Positions 1 through 6,816 of a stretch of DNA of 64,000 nucleotides are shown here, piece by piece. This DNA comes from Bacillota bacterium. GTDB taxonomy: Bacteria > Bacillota > Clostridia > DSM-8532. Every line of letters begins with the position of its first letter. Within the stretch, counting starts at the first letter, position 1. The notes under the pieces are model-generated. The model had not been told where the DNA came from. It saw only the letters and a program-made list of their open reading frames with translations, and searched no databases. The position numbers and the translations under genes are program-made. The stretch covers positions 1 through 64,000 of the forward strand of contig JAKIML020000105.1 of the NCBI GenBank assembly GCA_022702935.2, read 5' to 3'.

Positions 1-128
1 TAAGGTGGCCTATTTTTTTACCGGTATATGGTACAATTTTAGAGTAGCACTAACAGGAAATGCTAAAACGTCGGATTCATTAGCCGTCCGGCGTTTCATT
101 AATTCATCAAGAGGTGAAACGTGAGATC

Positions 129-552
129 ATGAGATCAAATATAAAGAAAATATCGTTAATAGCATATATAGTTTTTGCTATTGCTATTACTCAATTACCA
201 ATTAATTTATCATTACCATATATAGGGTTTAAAGAGTTGAAATACAACTTAATACCGTTCTATTGCTTTAAGCGTGTAGCTGAAATCTTTAACTTAATTG
301 CTAACGACGGTTATTCAATGAAATCTTATTTTTTTATACTTAAAGATAACTTGCAGAACTTTTTTCTCAATATGTTATTTTTTGTTCCTTTTGGTTGTCT
401 TCTTTCAGTAAATATGAAAAAAAGTAATGTCTTAAAAATAGTGCTTGGTTCTTTTCTGTTTTCTTTAGTTTTAGAGATTATGCAAGTTATAGAAATTATA
501 TTATCTCTGACTAATATTAGAGTATTTGATATAGATGACATCATAGCTAATA
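129..552 (+). pseudogene. VanZ-like membrane protein, 5' part (split by IS21 element)
   Basis: This is the N-terminal part of a small multi-helix membrane protein of the VanZ-like family (glycopeptide-resistance-associated fold, role usually unknown). It shows hydrophobic helices and the family's hallmark late motif with FDIDDIIAN. The reading frame runs into the insertion sequence at 553 and stops after eight foreign codons (stop at 573-575). Removing the element and one 4-bp target copy joins codon AAT-A to CA at 2775 and restores the sequence DDIIANTIGG, which is the expected VanZ motif. The rebuilt protein would be 174 residues. I prefer ATG 129, about 12 bases after GAGGTG (111-116), although an in-frame GTG at 114 is possible. 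The region is AT-rich compared with the rest of the window, suggesting transfer. Confidence 0.8.
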
Positions 553-640
553 TGTCAACGCCGGACGAATTTTGACCACTACCGCCGGGCGAAAATTGAC
601 CGCTTTCAGCCGGTCAGGAATTGACCACCCCGTTTGACAT
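553..640 (+). repeat. IS21 left terminal repeat array
   Basis: Three spaced copies of a unit resembling GCCGG...GAAATTGACC lie here, ending at about 577, 602 and 628. They match, in inverted orientation, a similar array at the other end of the element. Multiple terminal repeats are typical binding sites for the IstA transposase of IS21 elements. Confidence 0.75.
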
Positions 641-1414
641 ATCTCCTTGGAACTGTTGTGGAATAACGCTTCCACTTGCCTTAACTCTGGCCTTAATCCT
701 ATAGCTCTGCCTACGGATGTTCACAACATGTGCATGATGCAGTAATCTATCCAGAATGGCCGTTGCAAGCGGAACATCTCCCATTAAATCACCCCACTCT
801 CCAAATCCTTTGTTGCTGGTAAGAATCATGCTTCCCTTTTCATACCGGGAGCAGATTAGCTGAAAGAAAAGATTACCCGAAACCCGATCCAATTGTGAAT
901 ATCCGATCTCGTCTATCACCAGCAAACCAGGGCGTTGATACACTTTCCATCGGTGATGAAGCCTTCCTTCGTTATTGGCTCTCCGTAAATCATCCAGCAG
1001 TTTGTCCATACTTACGAAATAGACTGACAACCCTTGTCGAATGGCTTCTACTGCCAGACCGATAGCAATATGGCTTTTCCCAACCCCAGGTGGTCCAAGC
1101 AAAATAACATTCTCCTGACGGTGAATGAAGCTCAGTGTTGCTAATTCGCGTATCTGACGCTCATCAAGACTGGGCTGAAAACTGAAGTCAAACTCATCAA
1201 GCGTCTTCTTATGGGGAAGCCGGGATAGCTTCAGCCGTGTCTCCTCACTTCTTTTTCGCCTGAAGTCAGCCTCATCCTTCAAAAGCCTGTTTATGAACTC
1301 CAAGTAAGTAATCTCCGAGCGTGCTGCGTAGTCTAAGTGTGAATCAAGTGTTATGGCTGCCTGAGAGAGGCCAAGGTTTTCAAGCATCAAGCGGGTTTGC
1401 TCCAATTCTACCAT
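614..1414 (-). CDS. istB: IS21-family helper ATPase IstB
   Basis: IstB is the AAA+ ATPase that assists IstA in target capture and strand transfer. The 266-residue protein has a Walker A motif (LLGPPGVGKSH), a Walker B motif (LLVIDEIGY) and the arginine-rich tail normal for the family, and its length is typical. The ATG starts immediately after the istA stop codon with no spacer, so the two are translationally coupled; the GTGGGGGTG at the end of istA can serve as its ribosome binding site. It lies within the insertion element. Confidence 0.93.
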   Translation of the reverse strand: MVELEQTRLMLENLGLSQAAITLDSHLDYAARSEITYLEFINRLLKDEADFRRKRSEETRLKLSRLPHKKTLDEFDFSFQPSLDERQIRELATLSFIHRQENVILLGPPGVGKSHIAIGLAVEAIRQGLSVYFVSMDKLLDDLRRANNEGRLHHRWKVYQRPGLLVIDEIGYSQLDRVSGNLFFQLICSRYEKGSMILTSNKGFGEWGDLMGDVPLATAILDRLLHHAHVVNIRRQSYRIKARVKASGSVIPQQFQGDMSNGVVNS

Positions 1415-2644
1415 CTATATCACCCCCACTAGATTTTCATATTCAATCAGTGGCCTAATTTCCACATCATCAATTAAAACCTGTAATCCGTAGGGGGCTT
1501 CATATGGCCTGCCTTCGTGTATCTCAAGCCCATCGTATTGTCCCTTGGCCCATACATGCTTTCGGGACTGATGACAGACATCATGTATGTAAAGGATATC
1601 CCCATCGGAAGACACAATAGTCAGCTTATCTCCTTTTTGCCGCACTTTAACGGCTTGTCCGCAATAATTCCAATTGACGCCATAGCGGACTCCATTAAAG
1701 CTGATGAAACAGTCTCTCGCTACCTTTCGTTCTTCCCACTGGTACGAACTAAGAACAGAAGCTGATGGCAACGCATTAAGTTGCTCATCCCTCCAAAGGT
1801 CCACCGGGCGCTCTCCTGTTGTTCCATGTACTCTATGGTTGACCTCATCACACCAGGCAATGACCTGTGCTTGAAGATCCCCGAAATCCGTAAAGCGTCT
1901 GCCTGCCATAAAACTGTCTCGCACAAAATGCACAAGCCTCTCAACTTTGCCCTTGGTCTGTGGACGGCGAACACGGCATAGCTTGGGAACAAAGCCCATT
2001 TCTGCAGCAAACCTCTCGAAGGTTTCCTGCCACACTGGTCTTCCGTGATCACTCGATATAACAACAGTTTTCATTCTGTCTGTCAACACAGTATCTGGAA
2101 CTCCATTAAAATATTCAAATGCATTGACCATACAGCGCAGAAGACTAGCTTCATCACATCTCCGGCTGAACTCCACATATCTCATCCGGCTATATCCCAA
2201 GATCATTACAAAACAGGCGATTTTACAGATCCGTCCCTTTTTGTCTTTGTACTTGAGAATCCCCCAGTCCATCTGGGCTTGTTTTCCGGGTTTTGTTTCA
2301 TATCTCCTGACAGCGGTTTCAAACCTGAGTGCAGGGGGGCGTAACGGGCTGAGATAGTCTTTTAGGATAGTTATTCCACCGTCATAACCCATTTTCCGTA
2401 TTCGCTCAAGAATGGTATTAGCATTGTATATTCCTATCCTCATTAATTCTTGAATGGCTGTCTTATACGGATCTAGCTTGGATTGCTTTTTACGGCCTGT
2501 GGCTTTATGTGCTTTCTCTCCTTCTCGCAAGTATTTCTTGATTGTGTTGCGGGACATTCCGGTCATCCGAGATACCTCAGATATCTTTTTTCCTTGAATT
2601 TTGACCTGTTCATACAGCATAATATAAGTACCACTCTCCTTCAT
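1415..2644 (-). CDS. istA: IS21-family transposase IstA
   Basis: IstA is the DDE-type integrase/transposase of the element. The 409-residue protein starts with a helix-turn-helix region (VSRMTGMSRNTIKKYL) and then carries an RNase H-like catalytic core. Candidate catalytic acids are visible in QMDWG, LTDRMKT and KGKVERLV. It is on the shorter side for IstA (many are near 500 residues), but the core motifs are complete and I see no frameshift. It is the promoter-proximal gene of istAB. Confidence 0.93.
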   Translation of the reverse strand: MKESGTYIMLYEQVKIQGKKISEVSRMTGMSRNTIKKYLREGEKAHKATGRKKQSKLDPYKTAIQELMRIGIYNANTILERIRKMGYDGGITILKDYLSPLRPPALRFETAVRRYETKPGKQAQMDWGILKYKDKKGRICKIACFVMILGYSRMRYVEFSRRCDEASLLRCMVNAFEYFNGVPDTVLTDRMKTVVISSDHGRPVWQETFERFAAEMGFVPKLCRVRRPQTKGKVERLVHFVRDSFMAGRRFTDFGDLQAQVIAWCDEVNHRVHGTTGERPVDLWRDEQLNALPSASVLSSYQWEERKVARDCFISFNGVRYGVNWNYCGQAVKVRQKGDKLTIVSSDGDILYIHDVCHQSRKHVWAKGQYDGLEIHEGRPYEAPYGLQVLIDDVEIRPLIEYENLVGVI

Positions 2645-2682
2645 GCGGTCACCTCCTATGTCTCTTCAACAAGAAGGTAACC

Positions 2683-2770
2683 AATTTTGGGAGGGTGGTC
2701 AATTATATTCCGGCGATATCTGGTCAATTTCCGACCGGCGTTCATGATCAATTATATCCCGACGTTAATA
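2683..2770 (-). repeat. IS21 right terminal repeat array
   Basis: This is the inverted partner of the left array. Reading inward on the minus strand, three AATTGAYC-type units spaced about 25-30 bases follow the terminal TATTAACGTCGGG. It includes the presumed upstream region of istA, so transposase binding here could also affect istA expression (inference). Confidence 0.7.
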
Positions 2771-2875
2771 AATACAATTGGAGGAATTCTAGGGTTCTTT
2801 TTTGTAAAACTATTGTCGAAGATACTGAAAAGGCAATTAATTTGCGGAATAAATAATCAATTAGGCAATAATTAA
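2771..2875 (+). pseudogene. VanZ-like membrane protein, 3' part
   Basis: This is the C-terminal 34 codons of the VanZ-like gene interrupted at 552. It reads NTIGGILGFFFVKLLSKILKR and on, a final membrane helix with a basic tail, ending at TAA 2873-2875. The first four bases are the second AATA target copy. An open frame through the right end of the element could in principle express a short fusion, but no ribosome binding site supports it. Confidence 0.78.
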
Positions 2876-2930
2876 CCGATAACACTTTGGAACCTATTCC
2901 TATATCAATTATCAGATTCCATGCTGACGT

Positions 2931-3120
2931 AATGCCCTGCTTTTAGGCTTAAGTATTGACAGCAATCCTGCCAACCTGGGATGGGTGGAGAACATCCGAA
3001 GAAACCTGGGCGTGACCATTCCCTTCCCCATACTGGCTGACAGGGATGGTTCCATTGCAAAGCGGTATGGCATGTTTTCGGCCGACCCGAGCAATTTTGC
3101 CACAGTCAGGAATGTGTTAT
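2931..3120 (+). pseudogene. Peroxiredoxin (AhpC/TSA family) fragment
   Basis: The plus-strand frame from 2931 reads LLGLSIDSNPANLGWVENIR, then continues with FPILADRDGSIAKRYGMF and ATVRNVLF. This is the middle of a 2-Cys/1-Cys peroxiredoxin, after the peroxidatic cysteine and up to the strand preceding the C-terminal domain. There is no start codon, no catalytic-cysteine region and no C-terminal half; similarity ends near 3120 and the frame stops at about 3158. It is therefore a decayed internal fragment. It sits just beyond the IS21-disrupted gene, consistent with a region that collects deletions. No function is expected. Confidence 0.75.
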
Positions 3121-3172
3121 TTAAGAAGTCTAGGTTTATAAGAAGATTTCTATGGTAGGTAAATAAAAGAAC

Positions 3173-3190
3173 AAGACCATTACTGGTCTT
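3173..3190 (-). terminator. Terminator after the Fic gene
   Basis: AAGACCA-TTAC-TGGTCTT forms a perfect 7-bp stem just past the Fic stop codon. On the minus strand it is followed by a T-rich run (GTTCTTTTATTT), fitting intrinsic termination of the minus-strand Fic transcript. Confidence 0.65.
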
Positions 3191-3195
3191 GATTT

Positions 3196-4338
3196 TTATA
3201 GTTCTGTTCCTCGTTGAAGTATTTCTATATACCTATGAAAAACGTAATTTTGATTTCTCTTTTTTGAAGGATCACGTGGCTTAAGGATACCCCAATGGCA
3301 AAAATCATTAATAATTGAGTTAGCGGTAGGGTATGTTATATCTAGCAACTCACTAGCTTTTGTGGTGGTTAGTATAGGGTGTTCAAATAAAATATCAAGC
3401 AGTTTCTGATAGCTTGTCTTTTTCTTTTGGTGAACTATTTTAGTATATTGATCCCGTAGTTTTATTATTTCTTTTGCAGAGTTTATACTCTCATCAGATA
3501 CTTGTGCAATACCTTTAAGAAAGAATTTAAGCCACCCCTCCCAATCCCCTTTTGTTCGTACAGCCATAAGCCTGTCATAATATTCAAGACGATTCTGTTT
3601 AAAGTAATAGCTTAAGTAAAGCAATGGTTGAGAAAGGATTTCTTGTTGACAAAGCCAGAATGTAATAAGTAATCGCCCCACTCTTCCATTACCGTCGAGG
3701 AAAGGGTGAATTGTTTCAAATTGAGCATGTATTAAGCCTATTTTTATTAACGACGGAATGTTATCATCTGAATGAAGAAACTTCTCAAGTTGCCCAAGTG
3801 CCTCATGCATTTCAGGAACTGGTGGTGGGACAAATGTTGCATTGAGTAAGTCGCAGCCTGCAGGGCCGATCCAATTTTGTGTGCTTCGGAATTCTCCAGG
3901 ATTTTTGCTGCTACCACGTCCATCTTTTAAAAGTTTCGAATGAATTTCCTTAAGTAATCTTAAGCATAAAGGTAAAGTCGACAAACGCTCAAGTCCATAC
4001 TTCATGGCATGTACGTAGTTAACGACCTCATCAATATGCTCTTTTTTTTCATGATTCCCGTCTTCTTGACCTAAAACATCGATAAGGGATGCCTGTGTAC
4101 CTTCTATTTGCGAGCTTAACACGGCTTCTTTTTGAACATACATGGCAACAAATAGATCAGGGTTTGGTAGTATTTGAGTTATTCCGTCCAGTCTACCAAG
4201 TTTTCTATCTGCATCAGATAATAGCTTAAACATTTCATCATCAACAAATATGGGAGGTTCGGGAGGCAGCGGGTTTGGAATAAAAGCAACATAACCTGAA
4301 GGTTGTTTCATGAAAAAACCAGCCCTATTAGAATGCAT
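3196..4338 (-). CDS. Fic domain protein (class II, putative AMPylase) with C-terminal winged helix
   Basis: Fic proteins transfer AMP or other phosphate-containing groups to hydroxyl side chains of target proteins. The catalytic motif HPFLDGNGRVGR is intact. Near residue 75 the N-terminal segment holds SSQIEGT, the inhibitory alpha-helix motif [S/T]xxxE[G/N], placed N-terminal to the Fic core as in class II self-inhibited enzymes. The order is a Fic_N-type segment, the Fic core (about residues 125-270), then a winged-helix-like tail with LTTTKASELLDITYPTANS. This is a common solitary layout in Firmicutes; no separate antitoxin gene is adjacent. ATG 4338 is preceded by AGGAGGGA at good spacing. 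The target is unknown. It lies in the AT-rich accessory region. Confidence 0.9.
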   Translation of the reverse strand: MHSNRAGFFMKQPSGYVAFIPNPLPPEPPIFVDDEMFKLLSDADRKLGRLDGITQILPNPDLFVAMYVQKEAVLSSQIEGTQASLIDVLGQEDGNHEKKEHIDEVVNYVHAMKYGLERLSTLPLCLRLLKEIHSKLLKDGRGSSKNPGEFRSTQNWIGPAGCDLLNATFVPPPVPEMHEALGQLEKFLHSDDNIPSLIKIGLIHAQFETIHPFLDGNGRVGRLLITFWLCQQEILSQPLLYLSYYFKQNRLEYYDRLMAVRTKGDWEGWLKFFLKGIAQVSDESINSAKEIIKLRDQYTKIVHQKKKTSYQKLLDILFEHPILTTTKASELLDITYPTANSIINDFCHWGILKPRDPSKKRNQNYVFHRYIEILQRGTEL

Positions 4339-4737
4339 TACTGTCCCTCCTATATTATTATCATGTTCTTAAGAAGTTTATACCACGGAACAATACGTTA
4401 TTAAAATTTTAGCATGTTTTTTTTAACAAGACAAACAGATAAGATTTCTTATTAAAGTTTTCTTTAATAGCTAGAAAATTTGATGATGGAACTTTATTAT
4501 TCAGATTTCTTTAAACACTATAGCACTATTGGAGTGTATAAATTTGTTTAGGATCACTTCCTCAGCTTATTTGGGAACAATACGGTTCAGCCAATTGCTA
4601 CTCCTCTGTCTATTTAATTATACTTTTTCTTACAGGGGAAGTAAATGTTTGCTGACATTATCGAAAATTAGGCGCTTTAATTAGCAAATAGAATAGGGTT
4701 ACTCGTATGACCAACGAGTAAATGTGGGGGTTTGGGT
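4339..4737. other. Non-coding AT-rich spacer
   Basis: This divergent region between the Fic gene and the small WYL-like gene has no credible open reading frame. It contains promoter-like AT-rich stretches and a perfect inverted repeat at 4699-4721, listed separately. I see nothing else I can name. Confidence 0.5.
4699..4721. promoter_or_regulatory. Perfect inverted repeat upstream of WYL-like gene
   Basis: TTACTCGT-ATGACCA-ACGAGTAA is an 8-bp perfect dyad with a 7-base centre. It ends 3 bases before the ribosome binding site of the next gene. It could be an operator or an RNA hairpin controlling translation; nothing in the sequence identifies the factor. Confidence 0.45.
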
Positions 4738-4950
4738 ATGCTGGAGTACATCCTTAACCACGCGAAAGATAAAGACTGTGACATTATCTATATGTCCGGT
4801 GACGAAATTACACAAAGGCGGATACACATCTATAAGGTTGAGAACGATTATATAAAGGCCTTCTGTTATCAAAGGGGCGATATGCGGACCTTCAGGAAGG
4901 ACAAAATCCTCTCTGCGGCCCTGGCCTCAACTGAGTTTACAAGGCAATAA
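4738..4950 (+). CDS. Small WYL-like domain protein (70 aa)
   Basis: This compact protein reads as a single beta-rich module with EITQRRIHIYKVENDYIKAFCY followed by a basic RTFRKDKI segment. The pattern of a strand, a self-describing YIKAFCYxR turn and RTF resembles stand-alone WYL-type ligand-sensing domains found in Clostridia; the assignment is by motif recognition only. ATG 4738 is chosen because GTGGGGG lies 7 bases upstream; an in-frame TTG at 4732 is less likely. There is no DNA-binding domain and no partner gene. A hairpin terminator follows. Confidence 0.6.
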   Translation: MLEYILNHAKDKDCDIIYMSGDEITQRRIHIYKVENDYIKAFCYQRGDMRTFRKDKILSAALASTEFTRQ

Positions 4951-4972
4951 ATAGGTTAACAGCCCGAACATG

Positions 4973-4995
4973 AAGAGAGCCCTTAAGGCTCTCTT
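4973..4995 (+). terminator. Terminator-like hairpin
   Basis: AAGAGAGCC-CTTAA-GGCTCTCTT is a perfect 9-bp stem 23 bases after the preceding stop. The following T-tract is weak, so termination may be modest. Confidence 0.6.
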
Positions 4996-5033
4996 ACTTA
5001 ATAGCCAGTCTTCATTCCAATGTGCTGGTTTAG

Positions 5034-5371
5034 TTATTTACTGGGCACAAGCTTTACTTTTACATTATCAACCTCTAATTGAACCCCTTCGTCTAAGCGG
5101 GCATTCTTAAATGTCTGATCACAGTAATAGCCATCCTGGTTATCCTCTTCAGGACCTATTACCACGTTAACATGCTCAGATGTTGTTTCGTTGTGTGATA
5201 TGACATTACCGCCTATTCCCGATATGTAATGGATATCGTAGATACCCGCCGGAAAATCCTTTCCTGCCTCGAACTTCCCATTTTCAAGAATAACCGTTTC
5301 AGTAATGCTCTGGTTTCTGCTCTTTAAAGGAGCGGGGGAAGGCTTTTTAAAGTATATATGTGTTTCAGGCT
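5034..5371 (-). pseudogene. Headless remnant of a hypothetical extracytoplasmic-type protein
   Basis: The minus strand is open from an in-frame stop near 5372 down to TAA at 5034-5036 but has no usable start codon. It reads NGKFEAGKDFPAGIYDIHYI, then an acidic stretch and LEVDNVKVKLVPSK at the end. The F.AGKDFPAGIYDI phrase is typical of small beta-sandwich domains in Clostridial hypothetical proteins, often behind a membrane anchor and linker. The anchor-bearing N-terminus is missing, so I call it a truncated gene. Function is unknown. It is convergent with the preceding WYL-like gene. Confidence 0.55.
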
Positions 5372-5505
5372 ATCGACAAGTTTCCCTGAAGGTTAACGAA
5401 AGCAACATGTTCAGGGTTTGAGCAGCCTTAATACCTGCGCCAGGCATATTGCTGTTTGCAAGATAATGCTTTAACCCATATACTTATCTTGGGGGGAACA
5501 TCGAC

Positions 5506-6396
5506 ATGAAAAAACACGCATTATTAGCGATTTCTTTGCTACTGCTTTTTGTCATCCCAGGCTGCAGCTTGCTGTCGGTTGATGGTTTTGATTATCTTTA
5601 TACAGGAAAGAATGAGCCAACCGCTTTGCCCGCAGAAGCTCAAAATATGACAGTGCATTTTATTGATGTGGGCCAAGCGGATGCTATTTTTATAGACTAC
5701 GGAGATACGGATATACTCATCGATGCGGGCAATAAAGCTGATGGCTCCCTTGTGGTTGAGTATTTAAACGCTTTGGAAACGGATGATATTGAGCTTCTGA
5801 TTGCAACCCATCCCCACGAGGATCATATTGGAGGGATGGAATCAGTGCTTAATGCCTTTGAGGTGGAGCAGATTATTAAACCGGCAGTATCCGCCACATC
5901 GAAGGTGAGCAAGGTCTTTGAAATGCTCATTGCTGAAAAAAACATCCCTGTAAAGTGGCCGGAGCAGGGTGACCAATACCCCTTTGGAGACATGGTCATT
6001 ACCATTCTCTCTGATAGAAGCAAGAATTACAGTGATTTGAATAATCTCTCCCTGGTTATCCGGCTGGACCATGGGGAGAACAGTTTTATCTTTACCGGTG
6101 ATGCGGAATCAGAGGCTGAGCATGATATAGTGGCCTCCGGCATGAATCTTAAGGCAGATGTGCTCAAGGTCGGCCATCATGGCTCAGGAACCTCTACAAC
6201 GGCCCAGTTTGCCAAGAAAATATCACCCCAATATGCCATCATCAGTGTGGGTGCGGGAAACAGCTATGGGCATCCCGATAAGCTCATCACCGACCGTCTT
6301 TCCCTTCTTGAAGCCGAGATTTGGCAAACCCATGAAAGCGGAACCATAATGATAGAATCCGATGGGAAAACGCTCTCGGTTTCATCAAGTCGCTGA
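5506..6396 (+). CDS. ComEC/Rec2-like metallo-beta-lactamase lipoprotein
   Basis: The 296-residue protein has a lipoprotein signal (MKKHALLAISLLLLFVIPGC, lipobox VIPGC with Cys 20) and one metallo-beta-lactamase fold. Metal-ligand motifs are THPHEDHIGG (HxHxDH), FTGDAE and VGHHGS. The opening FIDVGQADAIFIDYG phrase is characteristic of the soluble hydrolase domain of ComEC. Unlike ComEC it has no transporter domain, so it is the stand-alone secreted form. Members of this group are suspected phosphodiesterases or nucleases, but the substrate is not known. GGGGGG upstream of ATG 5506 is the ribosome binding site. It appears to be a single gene. Confidence 0.88.
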   Translation: MKKHALLAISLLLLFVIPGCSLLSVDGFDYLYTGKNEPTALPAEAQNMTVHFIDVGQADAIFIDYGDTDILIDAGNKADGSLVVEYLNALETDDIELLIATHPHEDHIGGMESVLNAFEVEQIIKPAVSATSKVSKVFEMLIAEKNIPVKWPEQGDQYPFGDMVITILSDRSKNYSDLNNLSLVIRLDHGENSFIFTGDAESEAEHDIVASGMNLKADVLKVGHHGSGTSTTAQFAKKISPQYAIISVGAGNSYGHPDKLITDRLSLLEAEIWQTHESGTIMIESDGKTLSVSSSR

Positions 6397-6582
6397 AGTG
6401 TTTTTGGTCTCTTGGTAAAGCGTTTGAGGGTATTGAAAATGCAAGAAAGATTGGTCTTAAGTTTGAGGTGGAATGTGCCATGACAGGGCCCTGGATAATA
6501 ACTCTGAAGTAGAGGATGGGTATGTGATGGGGGCACAAGAGCAATACATTCAGGCCTGCTGGTGAAATGCATAAAAGTCACA

Positions 6583-6600
6583 ATGTTAGATAATTAACAA
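6583..6600. promoter_or_regulatory. Rex-type operator 1 (adhE)
   Basis: ATGTTAG-ATAA-TTAACAA departs from the Clostridial Rex consensus TTGTTAA-N4-TTAACAA in the left half only. Rex is an NADH/NAD-responsive repressor that classically controls adhE. Confidence 0.7.
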
Positions 6601-6649
6601 TTAGTCAAACAACCAATGGTAACAGAGGATGCACAGTGGTACACTGATA

Positions 6650-6667
6650 TTGTTAAATAATTAACAT
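6650..6667. promoter_or_regulatory. Rex-type operator 2 (adhE)
   Basis: TTGTTAA-ATAA-TTAACAT matches the Rex consensus TTGTTAA-N4-TTAACAA at 13 of 14 half-site positions, making it the strongest of the three sites. Confidence 0.82.
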
Positions 6668-6759
6668 AATGACACTAAGCGTTACACTCACTGGGGAGTT
6701 AAAAGTCACAGGCTCCCCAGGGCCCTCTGGAATAGAGGCGCAAAATTTTTTAACCTAAA

Positions 6760-6777
6760 ATGTTAATTATTTAACAA
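6760..6777. promoter_or_regulatory. Rex-type operator 3 (adhE)
   Basis: ATGTTAA-TTAT-TTAACAA matches the Rex consensus at 13 of 14 half-site positions. Its place close to the ribosome binding site suggests repression by roadblock or by covering the transcription start (inference). Confidence 0.8.
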
Positions 6778-6816
6778 TCAATGAATCTAATGAACATGAA
6801 AGAAGGAGGAATCTCT

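Larger units (their letters stand above)
553..2770. mobile_element. IS21-family insertion sequence, 2218 bp
   Basis: This is a complete IS21-type element carrying istA and istB, both on the minus strand. The left end begins TGTCAACGCCGG and the right end, read inward, begins TATTAACGTCGG. The flanks carry the same 4 bp, AATA (549-552 and 2771-2774), which fits the short duplications made by IS21 transposases. The boundaries are supported independently because excision with one AATA copy restores an open VanZ-like reading frame. Both genes are intact, so the element may still be active. The right end starts TA instead of the usual TG, a small deviation. Confidence 0.9.
6397..6816 (+). promoter_or_regulatory. 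adhE control region
   Basis: This 420-bp gap carries no gene I can support. It holds three Rex-type dyads (6583-6600, 6650-6667, 6760-6777) and an 8-bp perfect hairpin CTGGGGAG...CTCCCCAG (6691-6720). I cannot pick a convincing -35/-10 pair; the promoter must lie upstream of the third dyad, which sits 25 bases before the ribosome binding site. Confidence 0.75.

Noticed and set aside
2687-2875. Independent 62-residue gene beginning inside the IS21 right end
   Set aside because: Only its last 34 codons resemble a protein family, and these complete the interrupted VanZ-like frame.
2912-3103. Minus-strand 63-codon frame
   Set aside because: The opposite strand encodes the recognisable peroxiredoxin fragment; the minus frame is its shadow.
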